From the NCBI GenBank assembly GCA_028622995.1, contig JAJQJQ010000013.1:1674001-1738000 (forward strand): DNA of 64,000 bases, written 5' to 3'. Source of the DNA: Panagrolaimus kolymaensis. Taxonomy: Eukaryota; Nematoda; Chromadorea; Rhabditida; Panagrolaimidae. Each line of letters starts with the position of its first letter. The stretch's first letter is position 1. Made by a program: the position numbers and the translations under genes. Under the pieces are notes generated by a model. It made no database searches. It was not told the DNA's origin and was given only the letters and a program-made list of their open reading frames with translations. Below, one piece after another: positions 23,459 to 34,816 of the stretch.

Positions 23459-23700
23459 TTCTTGCCTAGTATAATAAAATTTTCCAAATAAAATGGTGTA
23501 AATAGATATTCAAAAAAATAAAACAATGCACAGAAAACGTGTAAGACTTTTGAGCATTTTGAGCATTTTTCCATTAGAAAAAGGCAACTATTTTAGAAAG
23601 CATTTTGGCTTTATAAAATAAGTTTTATTAATTTTGCTCATATTTCACCCAATTAATAAATTTTAAGAATCTTGCGTAAAAATTAGAGTAATTAGTTTTT

Positions 23701-24630
23701 CAAGAAGTTGAGTACTTTATAATTTTCTGACGTAAGAGTTTTTTGAATGCGATAGTAACAAAAGCGTTTTATTTAATAAAAGCAAAAAATGGGTAAATAA
23801 TTTCATATTTATATTTTTTATTTTATACAAAATACATACAATTATTATTAAACGATTATCCTTCATAAAATAATTTTACATGGCAATAATTGAATTTGTC
23901 CATACTCTGTTGCTTATTTTTATTTGGAGTTATGAAGTTTTTAAATAACAACAATAACTCATAGAAAGATAAATTATTGATGATGATTATGTAAGTGAAC
24001 CACGGATCGGTGAATTAATAAAAATAAATAGGGATAACAAATTTTAAATAAGTTACTATAGCGGTGGATTGATGTTGATTTCCACAGTTTATTGCTGAAT
24101 ATCAAATATGCATGGCAAAAACATGGAGCAACAAATCTCGTAAAATTATGCAACTATTTATTATTTTTTATTTCTTCTTCGAAAATTTTTTCTTTCTGCA
24201 TCAAAATGTTGGGATATCACCTTTTAGTGAAGGAAAAACATAAGTCATTTACGAGTGCAAATATTCACTTCAATTAATCTTTTGAATCTCAAAAGCTTTG
24301 TTTTTTGCACTCTTTTATTGAGTCTTAGTTTCTGAAAAAATAGTTGCAGTTTCATTTTATGCGAAAAAAAATCAGTCTCTTATTTTTTACAATGTTTTGA
24401 CTAGATTTTTTTGTGCAAAATATGTTTGCTGGTTTAATTTTTTAATTTTCTTCTTCTCATTTTAGATTTTTTTGTGAAAAAATATAAAGAAAGCAATTTT
24501 TTAATTTTATAAAAAATTTTGTGATAAATAAACGAAGTTTATTTTTGTGATTTCTTTCTTTTTTCCCTATCAAAAAAGGTCTCTCAAAAGTTTTTCACAT
24601 AAAAAAGAACGCTTATTCACTTCACTTTAG
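23701..24630. other. Region upstream of kinase C
   Basis: Homology with copy 1 fades after about 23700. I looked for the MPPKRK-type first exon and the exon-2 equivalent on the plus strand and found neither. Short open frames here have no family support. Confidence 0.5.
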
Positions 24631-25961
24631 ACGTCTTTAAATATGATTCAGAAATTAAAAAATATGGCTTGATTGGAAAACTTGGATATGGTGCATCTTC
24701 ACTTGTTTGGTTGGTTGTGGATATCAATAGTAAAGAATTCAAAGCTTTAAAACTCTACAAATACAGACTTTATTTACGTGAAACCGAAGCTAAAGTTAGT
24801 TGTTTTACATTTTTTTCTTTGATTTTCTTTTTAGTAAATTATGTCTTTTTTAACTCAAATAATTCATGTTAATTCTTTTATACATTTACAACTTTTAAAG
24901 TTTCTTTTTAGATTCTTACAAAAACACAAGGTCATCCAAATATTTTGCGCTACTATGATTCTATCAATCTTACAATTAAATATCCACCTGCATTTGGCGC
25001 TTTGTTTGAACCTATGGGAAAGACGCTTTTTCATTTGATGAATGATACAAGGATTTATGGTGGATTATCAAATGGTTCAATCAAAATTGTAGCTAAGAAT
25101 ATTCTCAATGCTTTAGTAACTCTTCATGATGTTTGCAAAGTGATTCATTCCGATATCAAACCTGGCAATATAGCTGCATGCACTTCACAGAAAAGTATAT
25201 ATGATCAAATACAAAATATTCTCAAATCAAAGAAAAGTATAAAACCTCTTCGAATGACTTTCAAACAAAAAACTGAAGATAATGGACCAAAAAGAAGAAA
25301 AAAGTTGAAAGAATATATGGATGCTCTACAAATATCTGTAACCACCAAAGAAGAAGAAAAAATGGATGAATTAAGATTCAAGTTAATCGATTTTGGTGGC
25401 GTTTTGGTAAGGTTTTTACTTTTATTCCGTTTTTTCTTTTAATTGTTTATTTTGTTTTTTTTAGGAAGAAGGACACAATGGGCTTTGTGGTACACAGGGA
25501 TATCTTCCACCTGAACATTTCTTTGGTTCAAATGCGTCTTTTTCAAATGATATTTGGTCTTTGGGGATTACTGTAAGTCTCAGATTGCTTCAAATTATCT
25601 TTCATTTAACTTTTTTCAGCTGATTCAATTATTTACGTGTCAATTTTTTGTTACATTTAATATATACGATATGAAAAGTGAAATAGAATGTTTAACAAAT
25701 ATCTTTGGTAAACTTCCTCGTGAATGGTATATCAAATTTCCTGATCCTCATGGTTTTTTGAAAAAATTTACAACGCCTAAACTTACAAATATTGATGATC
25801 GAGTCAAAAAAGAATTACATAAAAGAATTGAAAATCGTAAGATGTCAACGAATGAAAGAGAAAATGTCATTCATTTCTTGTTTTCTATGCTTCATCCAAA
25901 TCCTTCAAAAAGAATGTCAGCTTCAAATTTACTAAAACATCCATGGTTGAATAAAGACTAA
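24631..25961 (+). CDS. SRPK-like protein kinase (copy C), 5' exons not found
   Basis: Four exons (24631-24794, 24912-25406, 25465-25572, 25620-25961) encode 368 residues covering the kinase domain from just before the glycine loop (GKLGYGASSLVW) to LKHPWL. The ATP lysine is in FKALKLY. The catalytic loop is HSDIKPGN, with Thr-to-Ser and Glu-to-Gly changes relative to A and B but Asp, Lys and Asn kept. DFGG occupies the DFG position. The activation end reads GTQGYLPPEH instead of GTYGYRSPEY. It is transcribed away from kinase B, mirroring the A/D pair. The first exon begins at a strong acceptor (CTTCACTTTAG), so an upstream exon must exist or have been lost; none is recognisable before the Helitron. 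It may be a decaying paralogue or use a diverged start exon. Confidence 0.7.
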
Positions 25962-26375
25962 TAATAATAGTTATTTATTTTATTTATTTATGTATGTATG
26001 ATTTTGTTTTTATAATTAATTAAAGTTGTATTGATCTCAATAAATGTTTAATTTAAACTTTTAAGCTTCATTTTTTACATTCATTTTTGTAAACTAATAA
26101 AAATCGAAACAACGGTTAAAAAGAACTTTTAGAATAAGTTCCCGATATCCGCCATTTTTTCTAAGTCAAAAAATAGAAAGTAAATTATTTTTGGGTTTTC
26201 TTTTTAATGGCAAAATTTATGCTACGCGTATTTTTTTGTAAATAAAACCAAATCAAGCTTTGCATCACATTCATTATTTTAAAAATTCACAAAAAAATAA
26301 ATAAAAGTTTTTTTTTGTTGTTTTTTTTTAAATTTACAAAAAATAATTATTTTAACATTCATTTTCGTAAAATTA

Positions 26376-27685
26376 TTATGTCGAAGCTTTTGCAACAGAT
26401 GTACAAAATTGCGGCCATAATTTTGAGAAATTATCATAACTTGGATCCGTGGTAATCATGAGACTTTGAATTCCTGCTTTAGCTATTTTTATAACCAATT
26501 GATTTTGAATTGCTGCATTTCCAGTAAATTTATTGATAATTATTGATGATTTGGATTCAAGTCCAGAAAATTTGTTTAAAGTGTTATTACCAAAATGAGC
26601 ATAAATATCTTCAAAAACCACGATGGAATCAGTGATGTTGAAAAAAGATTTTGGTGGCATTACACCTGGATTGAAAATATTGTAACCATTTGGAATAGCA
26701 ATTTTAGCGAACTCTTAAATAAAATAAAAAATTTAATAAAGACAAATTAAAAAAAATGCCTTTTAAATTTTAATTTTTTCAATTTGGTACTCTAAAAATT
26801 AAAAAAAACGATTCTTTCTTTACATTTTTTTAATTGCTGAAGCCTTCGAAAAAAAGTACCAGGGATTTTGGTAAGCACAAAAAAAAGCAAAAATAGTTAT
26901 AATAAAAATTAATAAAAAAAGCAACAAAAATTTTTTCTCCTATCATACTTTTTAAATTAATTACAAGAGAGCTTTTGAATTCGATTCGTTTTTTACAACC
27001 TTGGTTCAAACGTCCAGCGCTAATAATTGTTGGAACTTACCAACCAGAAAATTTCTGAAAATTAGATGCGTTTGAAAAGTTTTAGAAAATCAAAAATATG
27101 CTTCGAAAAAAGTCTCTGTAATTTTTGTGGTTTTGTTTTTGGATGCACCGAACGCTTTCATTCGCGCAGTGGTTCGAACTTTGAAGATGGAAGAACACGA
27201 GTAACAGTAAACGCCAAAATATATTTATTTTTCAATAAAGTTAACTTACTTGACAACCCCGTCATATACGACAAAAAATTAACTTTTTCTGGAGTTTCAT
27301 CAAAAAATATTCCTTTAATAGTGATATTTTTTTTAGAATAATTTTTCCAATTTCCATATTTTGTTATATCTTCATTTACAGCAGAGGCATTTCGCTTTCC
27401 ATAACTTGTATGAACATATCCAAGACATCGAACATTTTTAAATCCATTTAATTTTGAAACATTTTCAATATAATCTGAATCAGGATAAATAGAATTTCCA
27501 GGACCATTTTCGGGATTTACAATAATATCAAATTTTACGCTTGGATTATTTTTAATTCCATCAAAAATTGGTTGCCAAACATTATTTTCTGGATATGAAT
27601 AAAGTGGAAGCAAAATGGAAGGTTTACAAGAAATAAAACTTATGAAAGTAGTTGAAAAAATAATTAAATATTTTACAAGTTTCAT
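26376..27685 (-). CDS. Secreted spherulin-4 family protein (GH135-like), copy 1
   Basis: Two exons (27685-27250 and 26713-26376) give 257 residues with an N-terminal signal peptide (YLIIFSTTFISFIS). The family pattern is clear: LLPLYSYP, then a W, VNPENGPG, PDSDY, GYVHTSYGKR, DI-x-KY and GIFFDETP, with acidic residues in FFDE that correspond to the catalytic centre of this fold. Members of spherulin-4 include fungal Sph3 (GH135), which cleaves galactosaminogalactan; others are known from slime-mould spherules and bacteria. A secreted hydrolase acting on microbial or matrix polysaccharide is a reasonable inference. The 536-nt intron shows the gene is eukaryotic in structure. A TATAAAAG box lies 54 nt upstream. 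Copy 2 is 98-99% identical in exon 1 but about 92% in exon 2. Confidence 0.88.
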
Positions 27686-30200
27686 TTTATCAGAAAAAAA
27701 ATAATTGCGATTTTTCTAAATTTTATAAAAGAAAAAAGCTTTTATAGTCGACAATTTTAAAAAAAATTTAGCGCGGGTGTAAAGCGTGGAAATTATTTGT
27801 TTATCTATTTTTTGTTTTGTTTGTTTTGTCACATGAACGGAAGTGAATTTCAAAAAATGCAAGGAAAAAAATGATCATTAGCTGTCCAAATAATGAAAGG
27901 TTAATCAAGCAAACAAATTAAAAATTAAATCGATAAAATTATTTATTTCAAAAATTTCTTTTCACATTTAATAATAAACAAACAAAAAAAATGAATAAGC
28001 AAAAAATCAATCAAATGAAAAACGATAAACTCAAAGTTTTTTTAGCTGTTCGTTTGTTTTCATTTCTGGAAGAAAAAAAAATTCGGATTAAATCTTCAGA
28101 TTTTTAAAGTTGCGAGCAAAAAAAATGTTTCATCACAATCGTTGCTTTACAAATTAAAAATGAAGATAAAATTGTAGTTTGTTTGGGAATTTATAAATCA
28201 ATGATAAATTTTTTTTATTTCGACGATAGGCTGTTGAAATCAAAAATTAAAAAAAAAAGATTGTGGAAAAAATAATTTTTTGTTTCATTAAAATGTCGTA
28301 TCAATTTATAGTAGAAAATTTCATTTTATTAATAATTTTTTTTTTTTTGAGTTGACATCTGCTTCGTAAATGATTTTATATATTGCTTCTTTGTTCTTAG
28401 TGAAAGGATTTCAAATATTGATTTTTGAACGATATTAAAAAAAAAATATGGGAAAAAACAATGTCTTGAGTCATGAAAAGGTTTAATTTTTTTGTAATTA
28501 ATTAAACTAAAATTGCTTTATTCCTTAAAAATTAAAAAAAATTAAATTTAAATATTCAAAAAAGTAAAAGTCGATTTTATATGTGAAAATAAAAAAAGAT
28601 TTTTAAAAAAGTTGCTTTTTATGTTTTTATTTATTTTTTGCGCTTTTTGAAAAAAGACATTAGAGCACGCACGACTCGCTGAAAGACAGGCATAAGAACG
28701 ATGCTGTTGAGCCATAAAAAAAATCGATAAACATTTAAGAAAAAAAATCTAAGAGCTTGTCTATATTTTTTGAAAAAAATAAAATCCATGATTTGTTTGG
28801 ATCTCATAGGTTTTTTTTGTACGTGTAATGAAGGGTTTGAGCTAGATTTCACCCAAATTCTATGAGATGGTCAAAAGTTACAGATCATTGAAATTTGCAA
28901 AAATTAGCATATTCAGAAGGTCTTTATGAATTAATAAAAAGGTTTTTTACTTAAATTTTTAATCTAATTAATTAATTTAGATCATGTTTTATCATTGTAA
29001 AACAAAAAATATCCCAAAAACCATTAAAAAATAGCCAAATTTTAATTTTGAAAATTTTACTTCCAAAACCATGTCCATGAAAAAAGTGGGCAAAAACCAA
29101 CAAAGTGACCGCTGTGCAACGGTAATAATTACAAAAAAAACATTCAACCTTCTAAAAAAAGAACGAACATGAGCGAAAAAATATCTTGTTGGTGCACAAC
29201 AAAAAATGAAAAAAAGTTAAATGATATTTTGTTATTTTAAGTCGTAAAGCATCACAATTTAGTAAATAATGTTTGTTAATCTCTGAACATTCAATTAATT
29301 TCAAACTTGGTTAAAGAACTAAAAATTACACATACTTCTGCTAAAGTTAATTTTTAGGAGTTATAAAAAATCTTAGATAAAATACATGGTTTTAAAAATA
29401 ACTAATCGAAAAAAGAATTTTAAAAAATATTGAATTATTCACTAAAAAAAGGGTCAAAAGAAAAGAAAAAAGAGAGAGAAAATGAAAAGATTTCAAAAAA
29501 AGAACAGTGAAAAGCGACACATGTAATTCAATGCTTTTATATATGAAAGCGATTCCAGCAAACATAGATCAATTGAGACAGAGCTCGGGCAAAAAAGATC
29601 TGTGCATAATTATTACATATTTTTGATGTTGTTGTGAAAACACGAGTCTGCAATCATGAATGCATAATGAATAAGTAAAAAAGCATTGATTTGTTTTAAG
29701 CAACAAAAAAAGGAATTTTTATGGCTGCTTTAAAGATAAACATTTATTCTCTCAAAAGAATTAACAATAAAATATGGGAAAAAATTAAATATGCAATACT
29801 GCTAAAAAAAATAATTCCCAAACATCTAATTTAGAATTGATAACACTCAATATTTACCCTAAAATTATCATTGCCTTCGATTTATTGTCACAGAAACAGT
29901 AAAGACATTTCAGGTATTTGATTTTTTGCGAACATTAAAATAAAAAATAAAAATCAAAGGTTTTCTTCTCACTATTTATAACATATTGAAGTTGTGCGAA
30001 GTTGTTGTTGATTGACTTTTTTTCTTCTTCTCCACCATTGTTTAATCAAAAATATTTTGCTTTATGCAACTTTATAGGATTCATGCAGACAAGAGTTTAA
30101 TCGAATTACCAAGTAAAAGAACAAAAAAGTAAAAGTAATTTATTTTATACATTACACATACATAGGTAAATACAAAATACAAATATAGTTTTTATCAAAA
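27686..30200. other. Spherulin upstream region and intergenic DNA
   Basis: 27686-28820 is part of the duplicated block and holds the spherulin promoter. A 58-codon minus-strand frame (28631-28810) rich in Lys/Arg/Phe is conserved in the second copy at 37500-37679, but conservation there is simply that of the whole block. 28821-30200 shows nothing recognisable. Confidence 0.45.
27739..27746 (-). promoter_or_regulatory. TATA box of spherulin copy 1
   Basis: TATAAAAG on the minus strand, 54 nt upstream of the start codon at 27685, and conserved in copy 2. Confidence 0.5.
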
Positions 30201-31240
30201 TTAATCAATATGAGATCGTTTTGCCTTCTTTCGGTGGATTGATTTTTTCTTGATCTTTGGTGGATCAAATGATTTACGCATTTTTTTCTTTCCTTGTTTT
30301 TGTTCAAGTTCTTCATCAAGTTCAGCTTCAGCATCAGATGGTCCAGCAGCAGCAGCATTTTGTTGTATGTTGTTGTTTGCTCCAATATTTACTTGAATTT
30401 GCGGTTTTTTGCAACATCTATATACTCCATAAGCAGCTAAAGCAAGAAGGCCAACGATTAAACTTCCACTAAAGTTTCCACCGATAAACGTTCCCAATGC
30501 AAATGTTTCATTTTTTCTATTATCATTTGGTTCATCAGCATATTGTTTTTGGGCAACTTCAGACTCCTTAAGTTTTTTGTAATATAAATCCTAAATTAAA
30601 GTATAGATTAAAATAGTTTATATTTAGTCTTTCAGTAACAAAAAAACTAACTTTGTAGTCCACACTATGTTTTGCAAGTGATACAACATTTGGTTTTCCT
30701 ATCTTTGCATTACATTCACCATCCATAAGTTCAGAACGATCAATATCAAGTCCTTTAACCTAAAAAAAGACAAATATTTATATATAACTTATAACGTCAC
30801 AAAAAAAGTAACTAACCGCATATTTAAGCATCAACATGTTTGAATATGGCATGTTTGATGTAACATATGTATAGTACTTTGAAAATTTTGGATCAGTATT
30901 TTCTTTGTTAGAGCAAATATTAATGTCACCATCACATGCAACAATATCATACTTTACACCATCAACTACACATCGCCAACCAGCACAATTACTATCACAT
31001 ATTTTAGATCGATGAAACACTAAAAAAATACATTTGTTTATAACGAATATTAGAAGGTTTAGAATAAAGAGCAACAAAAAATAAGGAAATAGCAAAAAAA
31101 ATCAACTCACCAAATAACATTTCAGTATAATTCTTTGTTGTACATCTCGTATTCAATACGCATGAAGCTGAATCAGGATAATGACCAATAACATGATGAA
31201 TGATTGAAGCAAAAACAGCCATAAAAGCGATGACCTTCAT
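30201..31240 (-). CDS. Small type I membrane protein with Cys-rich ectodomain
   Basis: Four exons (31240-31111, 31019-30817, 30759-30652, 30590-30201) join in frame into 276 residues. A signal peptide (VIAFMAVFASIIHHVIG) is followed by an ectodomain of about 150 residues with eight cysteines, an N-glycosylation-like NYT, and an Arg-Asn-Glu-rich stalk. One membrane helix (GSLIVGLLALAAYGVY) leads to a cytoplasmic tail with an Asn/Gln/Ala region, an acidic run (EAELDEELEQ) and a strongly basic end. I do not recognise the family. Position next to a transthyretin-like gene and cysteine content suggest a surface or secreted-protein cluster. Splice phases all agree, so the model is reliable even though function is unknown. 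Confidence 0.7.
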
Positions 31241-31759
31241 CTTTGACGAAAAATGAGCACAAATGAATGAAGAAAAAAAGTTGAATGAGCAGCAAAAATG
31301 GGAATGAAAGCAAAAAAACAAAATGATTGCTTTTTGTCACAAAAAACGTTGCAAAATTTGTTATTCAAATTTCCTGCAAATTTCTCTTCATTTTCTCTGT
31401 AAAAAGAAAAAAGAAAAATGCTTTTTCTTTCTTGCTATCAATAAAAAAACGCTCTGCTGATTTTTTGCCAAATAAGTGCTTCATGAAGCTGACGTTTTAG
31501 AAATTTGGAAGTATCAATTCAATGACTATCTTTGATTTGAAAAATATCTTCATCTTTTCAAGATAAAATCAAACACATGGTATTTTCTTGTTTATGTAAA
31601 GATACCTTTTTTATCGTACAAGCTGAAAACCTATGTATGCTTTACTAAAACAAAGCTTCACCAACATATTTTCAACCAAGACATTTTCTTCTAATTGCTT
31701 ACAAATGGTTTCGCACAAAAAAATGTTAAACATGGTTATTAGATACATAGCAAAATGCT

Positions 31760-31936
31760 TTATTTTTTATACAACATAAATAAATGGATACATATAATTA
31801 ATGAAACATAATATTTCTTCGAAGTTGATTGAGTTGGTGCCAATGGAAGATCTTGATTTTGAAGTGGATTAGCTTCAGCAACCACATTCTTATTGGCATT
31901 TTTGTTGTTGTTTTTGGTATCATTGGTTTTGACAGC
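31760..31936 (-). CDS. Orphan terminal exon, Asn/Lys-rich with hydrophobic end
   Basis: A good acceptor (CCATTTTTAG) opens a 177-nt exon at 31936 that reads 58 codons to TAA at 31762-31760. It is Asn/Thr/Lys-rich, then Pro/Gln, then KKYYVSLIICIHLFML, a membrane or anchor-like end. I found no donor in the right phase upstream: the transthyretin-like gene ends at 32408, and the 111-codon frame in between does not look coding. It may be an alternative last exon of a neighbour or a remnant. The 31937-32407 gap holds nothing else recognisable. Confidence 0.28.
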   Translation of the reverse strand, partial: AVKTNDTKNNNKNANKNVVAEANPLQNQDLPLAPTQSTSKKYYVSLIICIHLFMLYKK

Positions 31937-32407
31937 CTAAAAATGGATCATTAGCATCCTTTGGTAACAAACATGAAAACAGAAGAGATAAATGAACAAG
32001 CAACAAAAGTAACACAAATACTTTTGTCAGACAAAGATGTTGTTGAATATAATTCTAGGATGATTGGTTGTTTAAATGTATGTTTGTGATGGCCAAAAAC
32101 ACGCCAAACAATGCAATCAGCAACGTTGAAATGAGTGGTGAAAGATAATGATAAGAATCGCTCAAGGTTTAAACTAATCATATTCCATGTATGAGAAAGA
32201 TTACAGTTAAAGAAACATCGCATATACGAACTACTATTACACGACAAGCTGACCATGCTAACTAATAAACTTTTTCCTATTATCACAAGAACAATGAATC
32301 AAAGTACAAGTAAAGCAATAAAACAACAAACAAAAGAACACATACAAAAAAATAACTTTATTAAGCATGATTATAGTTAATCCATTTGTACATTTAACAT
32401 TTTACTA

Positions 32408-33275
32408 TTAAGCCTTTCTACCATCAAGACAGATAATATGAGATTCATCATCACCAGAATCTTGGGTACTTGCAAGTTTTGGAATATCAATATCTTTTTG
32501 AAGCTTGATTTGTTTAGCAGCACCATTGGTATATTCTAAGCAGTCTCGTCCATCTCCATCGTAAATTGTACGTTTATGAACACGATGACATTGCTAAAAA
32601 AACAAAACAGATGAATGAAACATAAATACATGAGCAAAAGGAAGGTATAAAACATAATCGCAGGTACATACAAATTGCTAATTACAGACTATGACAAGCA
32701 GAAGCAGGCTCATATTAGCTATAAACATGATAAGCGTGCTTCAAACAACCAAACAAAACTCAAGAAATAGAGACAATATCGATGAAAGAAACTCACATTC
32801 TTTTCTTCATAGGCGATACCACAATAACTGTAGATAACAACTTGCCATGATCCTTTAGCAGGTTCCAAATCAGTATCAGCATAATAATAATATTGTCCAC
32901 TAACACTATATCCACCTTTGCGAGAAGTATGTCCATGAGCAACCACATTATTTACAGCTTCTAAAAACAATAATAAGATTAGAAATCAATCAATGAACAG
33001 AACACTCTTCATTTTATGTCAAATGATGAGAGACAATAACAAAAAAGAATGAGAGAAGACAACGTAAAACATACGGAAATTATCAACCAATTGAACATAA
33101 GCACCATAAAGTTCTTTGCAATCACATCACATTTGATTGTTCCAGAAATTTGTAATTGACCATTTCCTTTTCGAAGTTCAGTAGGTTTGATACAATGTTG
33201 AGCAGCAATCCATGGTGTAAGAACAGAAAGATGAATAAAGAGTGCAGTAAATAACCATAAATGACGATGCAACAT
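32408..33275 (-). pseudogene. Transthyretin-like (TTR-52/TTL family type) secreted protein, frame-broken
   Basis: Exons 33275-33075, 32960-32797 and 32593-32408 are seen. The start has a signal peptide (LFIHLSVLTPWIAA). Downstream, the pattern GTIKC, YGAYVQLVDNF, a G-H-T-S-R-K-G-G-Y turn, DLEP and IYSYC, CHRVHKR fits nematode transthyretin-like proteins, which are small secreted beta-sandwich proteins, often extracellular. However, exon 1 does not keep frame: the first part reads to IKCD, but YGAYVQLVDNF is in the other frame. A TGTGA pair occurs in tandem at the switch point; one extra copy would explain the shift. Exons 2 and 3 agree with the second frame. It is a recent pseudogene, or an assembly or sequencing error in a real gene. 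Confidence 0.6.
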
Positions 33276-34326
33276 TTTTGTTTGTATTCAGCGACGAGCA
33301 ACCAAGCGAGCAAGAAGTTGAAACTGAAAATGAACAATGAAAATAATGAGAAAGAAAAGTGACAAAAAACGTGTTAGAAAAATGGAAAAGAAAGTGGAAA
33401 AATTAACATGAATGCATTTTTTGTTGGCAGAAAAATAATCATCATAAAGCTTGTGTTTTTACATGGAGAAAGAAAAATAAAAGCAGACGAAGATGCTTGC
33501 TTTTCTGAAGGCAATATTTCAAGGAACAGTTTGAGCTAACTTTATGTTCCTTATAAAAAGCTGTTGAAAAAAAACACTTGGATTGTGAAGAATTTTTTTT
33601 TCTTGCTTCATCAATAAACTTTTTAACAATATTTTTTATTTTTGTGATAACCTTTTTTGAGTGTATTACCAGTGTTTAATAAATATGTTCGGCATTCATT
33701 GAAGCTACTTTTGAATATTTTCATCAAGGGCTCAAAAGGATTATCCTTTATTGTTGTTTCAACATTGCAACAATTAACCCTTTTTTGAAGCTATTGTTTC
33801 ATTATTTAAAAATGAAATTTCACTTTTCTTTTAAAACTTTATATTACTATTTTTATAAATAGCATTTAAATGTCATTTTCAAAGATTTTTATCATTATTT
33901 TTGACTCTTAAATTTTATCGAAAAACCATATTTTTCTTGGAATATGATTGAAACGTTTATTTTTAAACCATTTTCTTGTAACATGAATAAAAGATTTTTA
34001 TTATTATTTTTTATCAAAATGGCAAAAGAAGAAAGAAAATTGAGAAACCCAATAATTGAATGATTAAATGAATTCGTTTAAAAAGCTTCTTTTTTGCTTA
34101 TTTTTTTTTGCTTTTTTTATGCCAAAACATGGCAATGTACATTGATGAATAATAAATATTTTAAAATATTTTGATATAAAACAGAAGAAAAGAAAGTTTG
34201 TGATGCTTTTATGCATGTATTTAATTTCATTATTTTGATCTGTTTTTCAAAAATCGTGAAGCAGCAGTAAATGAGGATTTCATTTTTATGTTAGCTGCTT
34301 GATAGCCGCGTTCACTCCTTTCAGGG
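33276..34326. other. Intergenic region
   Basis: No gene is seen. The end (34300-34322) carries a polypyrimidine stretch and TTTCAG just before the next start codon, which looks like a splice or trans-splice acceptor. Confidence 0.4.
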
Positions 34327-34599
34327 ATGAAACCAATTTTCTTTAATGAACTTTTTTTCATCTTCGCCATTGGTTATTTCCAAATTAGCTATACCCTCCA
34401 AGCTTTAATGGAAGTTGTTACTGCAATTGATTCGGATGTCATTGAAATTGCAACAGAAATAACAAAAAATATGAATGAAATTATTGATATTTTACTTGAA
34501 AATAGTGTAACTCAAATTTTTTCACAACTTTTACAATATCGTAATGAAATTGGAATTACATTTACAAATGGTAAATCTCGATATACCCCATTTCTTTAA
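34327..34599 (+). CDS. Small secreted helical protein, unrecognised
   Basis: A 90-codon frame. ATG at 34327 stands two bases after CTCCTTTCAG, consistent with an acceptor for spliced-leader trans-splicing. The N-terminus (FFIFAIGYFQISYTLQAL) is signal-peptide-like. The rest is acidic and helix-prone (IEIATEITKNMNEIIDILLEN). A possible donor (AATG/GTAAAT) lies near 34571, so the frame could also be a first exon of a longer gene. The 3' end extends into the edge of the spherulin duplication, and 26140-26170 resembles it. No known family is visible. Confidence 0.4.
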   Translation: MKPIFFNELFFIFAIGYFQISYTLQALMEVVTAIDSDVIEIATEITKNMNEIIDILLENSVTQIFSQLLQYRNEIGITFTNGKSRYTPFL

Positions 34600-34816
34600 G
34601 TTGAAAAATAGAAAGTAAATTATTTTAGGGTTTCCTTTTTAATAACAAAATTTATGCTACGCATATTTTTATTTTTTTTTTCGTAGATAAAACCAAATCA
34701 AGCTTCGCGTTACTTAAATTCTTTTAAAAATTCACAAAAAAATAAATGAAAGTTTTTTGTTGTTTTTTTTTGAAATTTACAAATGAAAAATTATTTTATC
34801 ATTCATTTTTGTAAAA

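Larger units (their letters stand above)
17628..23469 (+). mobile_element. Complete autonomous Helitron transposon, 5842 bp
   Basis: The element begins TCCTT at 17628 and ends CTAG at 23469. A perfect 7-bp, GC-rich hairpin (23442-23458) lies seven bases before the CTAG end. It sits between an A (17627) and a T (23470), the AT target typical of Helitrons. The related copy 1 of the host duplication shows the uninterrupted site around 12100. The element encodes one long intact Rep-helicase on its plus strand. Flanking homology fixes both boundaries, which is unusual for Helitrons because they make no target-site duplication. Intact coding and ends suggest fairly recent insertion, but sequence divergence between copies of the element cannot be measured here. 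Confidence 0.9.
15443..23700. repeat. Kinase segmental duplication, copy 2 (interrupted by a Helitron)
   Basis: The block corresponds to 9944-12350. It runs 15443-17627, is interrupted by the Helitron at 17628-23469, and resumes at 23470-23700. Removing the insert restores alignment with 12100-12350 without a gap at the junction. Confidence 0.8.
26168..28820. repeat. Spherulin-4 segmental duplication, copy 1
   Basis: It is repeated in the same orientation at 34607-37691. From about 27002 to 28820 I count roughly seven differences by eye. From 26168 to 27001 the two copies differ much more often. The right edge is sharp at TTTTTTGTAC (28820 and 37691). Confidence 0.85.

Noticed and set aside
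28631..28852. Basic 58-73-codon frame repeated at 37500-37706
   Set aside because: Conservation equals that of the whole duplicated block, and no signal peptide or splice site supports it.
31951..32286. 111-codon minus-strand frame between two genes
   Set aside because: Scattered hydrophobic and Cys residues without pattern; it lies between a stop codon and an orphan acceptor and reads like intron or spacer.
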